Assembly: GCA_022560025.1 (NCBI GenBank)
Contig: JAFISE010000028.1
Location: 124,001 to 188,000, forward strand
Source of the DNA: Stagonosporopsis chrysanthemi
Taxonomy: Eukaryota > Ascomycota > Dothideomycetes > Pleosporales > Didymellaceae
Length of the DNA stretch: 64,000 nt
Direction: 5' to 3'
Shown here: one piece after another, positions 58,331-64,000 of the stretch
Layout of the letters: the number at the start of each line of letters is the position of its first letter
How positions within the stretch are numbered: position 1 is the first letter of the stretch
Position numbers and translations under genes: made by a program
Notes under the pieces: generated by a model
What the model saw: the letters and a program-made list of their open reading frames with translations, nothing else
The model's database searches: none
What the model was told of the DNA's origin: nothing

Positions 58331-59305
58331 ATGACCTCTCTACTCGCACAAGCATCCCTCACCCCGACCATGAAAGCACACGCCCCCCTCGCAGTCCGCA
58401 TTCTCACCCTCAACATCCGCTACGCCACCTCCTCCCCCTTCAAAGGCGAGGTCCCATGGTCCGAACGGAAACAACACATCATCAACGAACTCAAGTTCCA
58501 CACCCTCCATAACCCGGAATCATTCATCTGCCTCCAAGAAGTCCTCCACAGCCAACTCCTCGACATCCTCGCCGACCTCAACACCCCCTCCTCCCCCTCC
58601 TCCTCCTCCTCCTCCCAGCTCCCCCGACAAGAATGGACCTACATCGGCGTCGGCCGCGACGACGGCCACCACGCCGGCGAATACAGCCCCATCCTCTACC
58701 GGCGCGCCGTCTGGCACCTCGAGCACTGGCACCCCGTCTGGCTCAGCCCGACGCCCGACCGCCCCGGCAAAGGGTGGGACGCGGGCAGCGTGCGCATCGT
58801 CACTGTCGGCGTGTTCGTGCACAGGGCGAGCAGGAAGAGGGTCGCGGGGCTGTGTACGCATTTTGACGAGCAAGGGGTTGTGAGCAGGAGGGAGAGCGCG
58901 AGGATCGTCCGGGGCATTGTCGCGGATCTTGCTGCTGCGGCGACGACTGCAGGTGCAGATGCAGATGCAGATGCAGATGCAGATGCAGATGTAGATGGCA
59001 GGGCCAATACGCCTGTCTGGCTCGCGGGCGATCTGAACAGCGAGCCCAGCGAGGAAGCGTATCAGATGCTCAACGGGGAGGGTTCGTTGCTGCGGGACTC
59101 GAGGGCAAGGGCGGCGTGGCGGTATGGGAATCGGGTTACTTGTACGGGGTTTCGGGAGGAGATGAGGCAGGTGATTGATTATGTGTTTGTGAGCAGAGAG
59201 GGGTGGGATGTGGAGGGTTATAGTGTGCTGGCGAATCGGTTCGATGATGGGTTGTATAGCAGTGATCATCGGGCGGTGGTTGTGGATGCTGTTTTGGAAG
59301 TGTAG
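58331..59305 (+). CDS. Endonuclease/exonuclease/phosphatase-family protein, 324 aa
   Basis: This single-exon gene encodes a DNase I-like (EEP) hydrolase. The motifs in order are ILTLNIRYA (Asn), ICLQEVL (metal-binding Glu), YIGVGRDDGHHAGEYSPILYR, a histidine in LCTHFDEQG, GDLNSEPSEEAY (Asp and Asn), and the final SSDHRAVVVD (Asp-His). These are the catalytic and metal ligands of the family. The actual substrate, whether phosphodiester in nucleic acid, phosphoinositide or sphingomyelin, cannot be decided. A repeat of six GCAGAT units encodes an Ala-Asp run inserted before GDLNSEPS. An internal ATG at 58370 is an alternative start closer to the first motif. No signal peptide is evident. Confidence 0.88.
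   Translation: MTSLLAQASLTPTMKAHAPLAVRILTLNIRYATSSPFKGEVPWSERKQHIINELKFHTLHNPESFICLQEVLHSQLLDILADLNTPSSPSSSSSSQLPRQEWTYIGVGRDDGHHAGEYSPILYRRAVWHLEHWHPVWLSPTPDRPGKGWDAGSVRIVTVGVFVHRASRKRVAGLCTHFDEQGVVSRRESARIVRGIVADLAAAATTAGADADADADADADVDGRANTPVWLAGDLNSEPSEEAYQMLNGEGSLLRDSRARAAWRYGNRVTCTGFREEMRQVIDYVFVSREGWDVEGYSVLANRFDDGLYSSDHRAVVVDAVLEV
58955..58990 (+). repeat. (GCAGAT)6 coding microsatellite
   Basis: Six perfect units followed by GTAGAT are in frame and encode alternating Ala-Asp. Confidence 0.95.
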
Positions 59306-60000
59306 TTTGGGGGTTGTCGGTGTACATTACGTCGCTGGAGTAATTGCTGTCTGGCTATAAGACACTCCTAAAGTTGATGTTGTTGTGCCTTGATCGATTG
59401 CTTTAGCTCTTATTTGTTTTTGCAGACTTGAAGTCATGGAGTTGTTTACTCGTTACGAAGTCTAATAGCATTAGCCTTGATGGTCAGTCTGAAATTTATA
59501 TCCTTAGAGATGCCGACCACTACAAAGCTCTTTTATCATGTGGTGTGGGGATGCTCAAAAAAACACCTGCTGATTATGCATGACGGCAAAACTTTGACTT
59601 TCGTCCTGTGCATCTGCTTCCTCGAGCATGCTGCAGCTGATTGCAATTGCACGGCTACACCTTTCATGAGCAAAGCTGCCCGACAGAAGGGTCAATGGAC
59701 TAATGAAGACTGTGTAGGTCTATCTCCCATTGACAGCCACGAAGGCCTCCTGGCTCAGATGCAGAATCATACTCCGTAACAATCTCAACAAGTCCACGTT
59801 TACGTCACGCTCCAGTGCCGCATTCGGTGCTGCTTCTCCATCTTTTTGCTCGAGCTGTCGTGTCAGGCACCATCGTCATTGGTGTTTGGAAGTTAAGCGA
59901 GTGCCATCCATGGTGGGGCACTCAAAACAGCAGCTAACTGCTCACCACACCTCTTCCTAGCAATCACCTCGATCTCCAGTTTACTCAGCACTCGTTCATC
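59306..60000. other. Intergenic, 695 bp
   Basis: 3' flank of the EEP-family gene and promoter of the EBP1-type gene. No gene is supported. Confidence 0.45.
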
Positions 60001-61429
60001 ATGGCTGAGGCACAGACAGTCGGTATGCTCAGACCCTTCAGCAGCATCGGCGCAAGCATTCCACGCTGAGCATTCGCACGCATGGAGCTTGATGCCCCCG
60101 CTTTGCCAGGAAGCGCAATGCTAATTGATGACGGCAGACTACACGCTCGCGAACCCCGACACCTTGACCAAGTACAAGGTCGCGGCCGAAATCTCCCAGA
60201 AGGTCCTTAAGGAGGTCTCCGGTGCGTAGCAATACCTCGAACCCACGCGCCGACCGCTGCGACGATCGTGTGACTCGAAAACCCAGACACTGACTTTTGC
60301 AGGATGGATCTCTGAGGGTGCCAGCATCGTCGAGCTCTGCGAGCGCGGCGACAAGCTCCTCGACGAGGAGGTCGGCAAGGTCTACAGGGGAAAGAAGATC
60401 CTCAAGGGCATTGGACACTGCACCACCATCTCGCCCAGCTCTTACGTCACACCGTACACTCCTCTCAAGTCCGATGGTGAGGAGTCTGGCGTCACACTGA
60501 AGGCCGGCGAGGTTGTCAAGATTCAGCTCGGTGCCCAGATCGATGGCTTTGCCGCCATTGTCTGCGACAACGTTGTTGTTGGCGGCGAGATCACCGGCGA
60601 GACTGCCGACCTGTTGTTGGGTACATACTACGCAAACGAGCTTCTCCTGAGGTTGATGGTTCCCCCCGGTCTTGTCGCGCACGGCGATGAGGAGGAGCAG
60701 AAGAAGAACGCTGCCCGCAAGCCCTACACGCAGACCCAGATTACCCAGATGCTCGAGAAGGTCGCCAAGGCATATGGCCTCAACGTCGTCGAGAGCACCA
60801 CCATCTGGCAGTTCGAGCACAACGAGATCGAGTCCAAGAAGAAGATCATCCTTGCTCCCGGCGAGGGCGTCCGCGGTGAGGGTCTTCCCGAGGTTGGCGA
60901 TGTCTGGGGTGTCGAGGTCGGTCTTTCGCTCGGAAGCGGCAAGGTCAAGAACAACGGCAACAGGACCACTCTCCACCGCCGCACAGCCAACACCTTCGGT
61001 CTCAAGCGTCCTACCTCGAGACAGCTTTTGTCTGAGGTCGTCAAGAAGTTCGGCACTTTCCCCTTCTCCCTGCGCCAGATCGAGGACGAGAAGGTCGCAA
61101 AGGTTGGTGTCGTAGAGTGCGTCCGTGGCGGTGTCCTCCGCCAGTATGAGGTCGTTGTCGACAAGGACAGCAAGCCCGTCGCCAGGCTGTTCTCCACCAT
61201 CGCCGTCACCAAGAACGGCATTCAGCGTCTTGCTCAGCCCCCTGCTCTTGATCTTGAGAAGGTCAAGTCCGACAAGAAGATCGAGGACGAGGAGATTCTC
61301 AAGATCCTCGAGCAGCCCATTGGCAAGACCTCTACCAAGAAGAACAAGAAGAAGAAGAAGAAGCCCGCCAAGAAGGCCGCTGCCGGCGAGGCCGCTGCTG
61401 AGGAGGAGGACGACGACGACGAGGAGTAA
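60001..61429 (+). CDS. cdb4: EBP1/PA2G4-type, Cdb4-like protein of the M24 fold, 410 aa
   Basis: Proteins of this family have the methionine aminopeptidase fold without peptidase activity; they bind RNA or ribosomes near the exit tunnel and affect growth. Fission yeast Cdb4 is a named fungal member. Exons are 60001-60022, 60138-60221 and 60303-61429, with introns of 115 and 81 nt. The first exon encodes only seven full codons (MAEAQTV). Family segments are YTLANPDTLTKYKVAAEISQ, ILKGIGHCTTISPSSYVTPY, GEVVKIQLGAQIDGFAAIVC and PTSRQLLSEVVKKFGTFPFSLRQ. The C-terminus is a Lys-rich block followed by an acidic end (KKNKKKKKKPAKK, then EEEDDDDEE). Codon use is strongly biased, suggesting high expression. 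Confidence 0.93.
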
Positions 61430-62859
61430 GCACTGCGTCACGCATTGCGCACATTTTTGTGAAGAGTCAACAGTGCTCCTACATCCTCAGCTGAACGGAT
61501 AAGAGTTTTTTTGGTCGATTTGGCCTGCTCAGGCTCGGGGGAGAAAAAGCCTGTTTCATGGACAGGTAGTGGCTACAGCAGCCTGCAAAAGAAAGAAAAG
61601 TCAACCAAAATTCGTCGCCATCTTCTGCTTCTCATGTTTAATGTGCGTTAATGCTCACAGCCAGCCCGTTCGGACCCCTCAAGCAAACATCCCTCTCAGA
61701 CAACAGGTCGCACGCCATGCTCCAACTGCGAACGTTCGTAGTAGCCTGCTTGCTATGTGCCTCTAAAGCTCTTCCCGTTGCCTGTGTTTCAAGTCACTCG
61801 CTGTTGTGCTATATACGCTACGTGCGTCCCACTCGTGCAATACGCAGCGACCACAAAGTCGTTCGTCGTACCGCTCACCGCATGTAGTTACAGTTTAGCC
61901 AAGTCCATGCCAATCTCCTACGGCATGTTAGAATGCTGTGCTCTTGCATTGACGCGTTCCGTCTGCGCATGTGCTGTGAGGCTTGGGCTCCAGAAGTGCG
62001 CTTGTTCTTTGCACAGGTGCACATTTACAGCATTCTTACAGCGCGAGAAGCTTCTGTACCTGCTGTCGAGCCCCTACATACCAAGTATTACCACGTTGTT
62101 ATCTCGTTGCTGCTCAGTCACTCAGGAGTAGCCGCGTCAGCTGCTCGCTTCACCGACCTGTCCATGCGAAGGAACACTACGATGGCATCTACGGTTGAGT
62201 TCCTCACACACATCCCCAGCATGGAAGAGATTTACATCGATGAGGGACTGTGCTTGCACTGCAGCGATGCGCACGTGAGATAACGTTAATGGAGAATGCC
62301 GGGCGACCACTCCACGGTGAATCGTCACATTTGGCTCTAGACTCGCATCGATGTCTACTATAGCTGCGTTTTCTATCGTAGTCAAACAGTACAATAGAAA
62401 GTGTTTCAGGGGGCTGGAACTTGCTCCTGGTGAAGGTGAACCCCAAAGCGGCGGGGCCGGCAGAGGATCACATATATAGCAAGCCCCCCTCCCGTGATAG
62501 CACCTCCCTGACCTCACAAAACCGACTTCTTCCAAATCCCGAAATTTCCAGCCAGACAGATTCTTTACCCCTCACACTTTCACTAATCCAACAATTACCG
62601 ACCGGCGATCATTTCTGTTGCCAGGGTCGTTGTCTGAAGGGGCACGTCCTCCGAGCTCGCTGACCTAAGTTCTTCCTGAAATTGTGACCTTCGACGCAAC
62701 TCACTCACTTGCTACCCCAACCACCCACCCACAACACGCCGGGCACGGGCTTCGGGGCGCTCTTCGCGCGTAAAATATCCAAAAACTACGCGTGGGCTGT
62801 AAGAATTATACCGTAACTCGCGAATTGCGCGCTCACACCACAGTTCTGCGAGTGTTGCC
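61430..62859. other. Intergenic, 1430 bp
   Basis: Lies between the EBP1-type gene and the partial gene at the edge. A TATATAG sequence is present near 62470. No convincing gene or RNA is visible. Confidence 0.45.
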
Positions 62860-64000
62860 ATGCCGGCCCTGCGCAAAAGCGGCCGTGGCCCCAGGTCCAG
62901 CATTACCCCGTGCGCCTCGCCCACCGGCACGCCCAGCGATTCGAAGGAGAAGACGCAGCGGTCTATCATGGACTGGACGGAGCCTTCGATCCAAAACCCA
63001 GCCGCGTCCTTTGAAGAGCACGGGTTTGCTCGTCACGGCGTCCTCGAGCAGATGGCTCCCCTGGGGCAGCCTCCTTCAGCGAAAGTGAAGCAGCGTACGC
63101 GCACGATGGGCGGCGACGCGGCTGTGCGAAAGTCTCTGGCGGGGAAAGGCAGCTTCTTGGGGGAGGAGATTGCGTCAACGCCAGAGGTCACCCCAGCTCC
63201 TGAGCTCGAGCCGGACGACTCCGAGAGGCAAGAAGAGGAGGACCTTCCACTGGAGCTCCCACCGCAAGAAGAGGATGAGGACGACGACTACGTGCCTGGC
63301 AAGACGAAGAAAAAGACGCCCGCATCGAAGGCGATCGTCAGGGGCAAACAAACAGCGCAAGCAAAAACGCCTGGTGAGGCGAAGACACCTGTCAAGGCTG
63401 GCACACCTAGCCCCGCAGTGCAAGCTGTAGAGCCATCGCGTGATACCGAAATTTCGCAACGCGCGCAGATTGCGCTGCTGGCAGCGGCGGAGTCAGCCAA
63501 TGCAAACCAGAACCCCCGCCTTGGTGAAGCACTGAAGCAGTTGCGGGCACTGAGCAAGAGCGATCCGGCCACAGCATTCATGATTGACGCTATCATCAAG
63601 CAGAACCAGACACCGGAGCAGTGGGCACTCTTTCGAGAAAGCATCAAGGCATTGAAGAAGTCAGGCAAGAAGAAGCGAAAGCACCAGCAGCGCAACGGCG
63701 ACCTTGCTACACCGAAGACTGGATCACCAAGGATCAGCCAGCAGCCATCACCTAGGCCTAGCAGTGAGGTAGCCCCTGACGACTCGGTCTCCTTTGTTCA
63801 TGACAACGAAGATGCTATGGAAGATGCGTTCCCCACAGCAGACTCAACGGCTGGTGCGCTGCCTTCGCCTCACCCACTTAGCACAGCTCCGGCCCTTCCG
63901 GCGGTTGAACCTTCGATTGAGGTCGTGCCAAGACAGCCTTCAAAGTCGCCCCGCAAGAAGCCCGCCACGAATGGGTATTTGGCACCGTCCAGTGAAATGG
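62860..64000 (+). CDS. Putative nuclear/chromatin protein, 5' part only (380 aa seen)
   Basis: The reading frame from 62860 is open to the window edge, so the gene is truncated here. The protein starts MPALRKSGRGPRSS and has a conserved-looking segment IMDWTEPSIQNPAASFEEHGFARHGVLEQMAPLGQPP. A long acidic region (EEEDLPLELPPQEEDEDDDYVPGKT) and several SPKR/Lys-Pro patches follow. A helical segment AQIALLAAAESANANQ to LRALSKSDPATAFMIDAIIKQ may be an ordered domain. The mix of acidic and basic disorder fits a nuclear protein. I do not identify it; the defining domain probably lies beyond the window. Confidence 0.75.
   Translation, partial: MPALRKSGRGPRSSITPCASPTGTPSDSKEKTQRSIMDWTEPSIQNPAASFEEHGFARHGVLEQMAPLGQPPSAKVKQRTRTMGGDAAVRKSLAGKGSFLGEEIASTPEVTPAPELEPDDSERQEEEDLPLELPPQEEDEDDDYVPGKTKKKTPASKAIVRGKQTAQAKTPGEAKTPVKAGTPSPAVQAVEPSRDTEISQRAQIALLAAAESANANQNPRLGEALKQLRALSKSDPATAFMIDAIIKQNQTPEQWALFRESIKALKKSGKKKRKHQQRNGDLATPKTGSPRISQQPSPRPSSEVAPDDSVSFVHDNEDAMEDAFPTADSTAGALPSPHPLSTAPALPAVEPSIEVVPRQPSKSPRKKPATNGYLAPSSEM

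Noticed and set aside
58520..59269. 249-codon minus-strand frame
   Set aside because: Antisense to the EEP-family gene, containing Ile-Cys runs that come from the GCAGAT repeat.
59477..59779. 100-codon plus-strand frame before the EBP1-type gene
   Set aside because: No homology-like pattern; its length is within chance expectation for a spacer.
59870..59930. Short stretch containing GAAGTTAAGC, recalling a 5S rRNA segment
   Set aside because: The surrounding sequence does not match the rest of a fungal 5S gene, including its internal promoter region.
60038..61441. 467-codon minus-strand frame, Leu-rich
   Set aside because: It is antisense to the clear EBP1-type gene, and the Leu-rich composition mirrors that gene's Glu/Lys codons.

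Overview
The window is nuclear DNA of a filamentous ascomycete (Pezizomycotina; Dothideomycetes is a guess from overall gene style, not shown). The reasons are dense genes on both strands, short 46-60 nt introns with GT(A/G)NGT donors and CTAAC/CTGAC branch sites, and fungal families such as Zn2Cys6 regulators, a HET protein, CmcJ/AsaB-type enzymes and Nma111. I reconstructed 31 protein genes exon by exon (the last is cut by the right edge), one decayed kinase gene and one small inverted-repeat element. I saw no tRNA, rRNA or CRISPR.

Layout. 0-12 kb: Zn2Cys6 regulator, kinase relic, CmcJ/AsaB-type enzyme, MUP1-like permease divergent from the CHL1 helicase, HET protein, small membrane protein. 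12-22 kb: HtrA-type protease Nma111, a small basic nuclear-type protein, a large fungal membrane glycoprotein and a BTB protein. 22-31 kb: a gene-poor, more accessory stretch with a MITE-like element, a Zn2Cys6 regulator converging on a cytochrome P450, and a small membrane protein. 31-36 kb: trafficking genes SEC24 (COPII) and AP-2 sigma. 37-46 kb: secreted class 3 lipase, Zn2Cys6 regulator, then small secreted, membrane or orphan proteins. 46-64 kb: a housekeeping block with an orphan 480-aa protein, RRP14/SURF6, complex I 23 kDa subunit divergent from mitochondrial acyl carrier protein, VPS74/GOLPH3, SNF5, an endonuclease/exonuclease/phosphatase-family protein, an EBP1/Cdb4-type protein and a truncated nuclear-type protein.

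Functional links visible from the layout: two complex I-associated genes (NDUFS8-type and NDUFAB1-type) share a 398-bp divergent promoter; secretory-pathway genes are present (SEC24, AP-2 sigma, VPS74) but not as an operon-like unit; the regulator at 24 kb and the P450 at 28 kb are convergent neighbours. The most notable unexplained items are the 0.5-kb inverted-repeat element at 23.0-23.55 kb, the alternative N-terminus of Nma111, the GC-AG intron of SEC24, hexanucleotide repeats scattered near genes, and the run of orphan secreted or membrane genes at 41.8-46 kb. I found no clearly novel multi-gene system.
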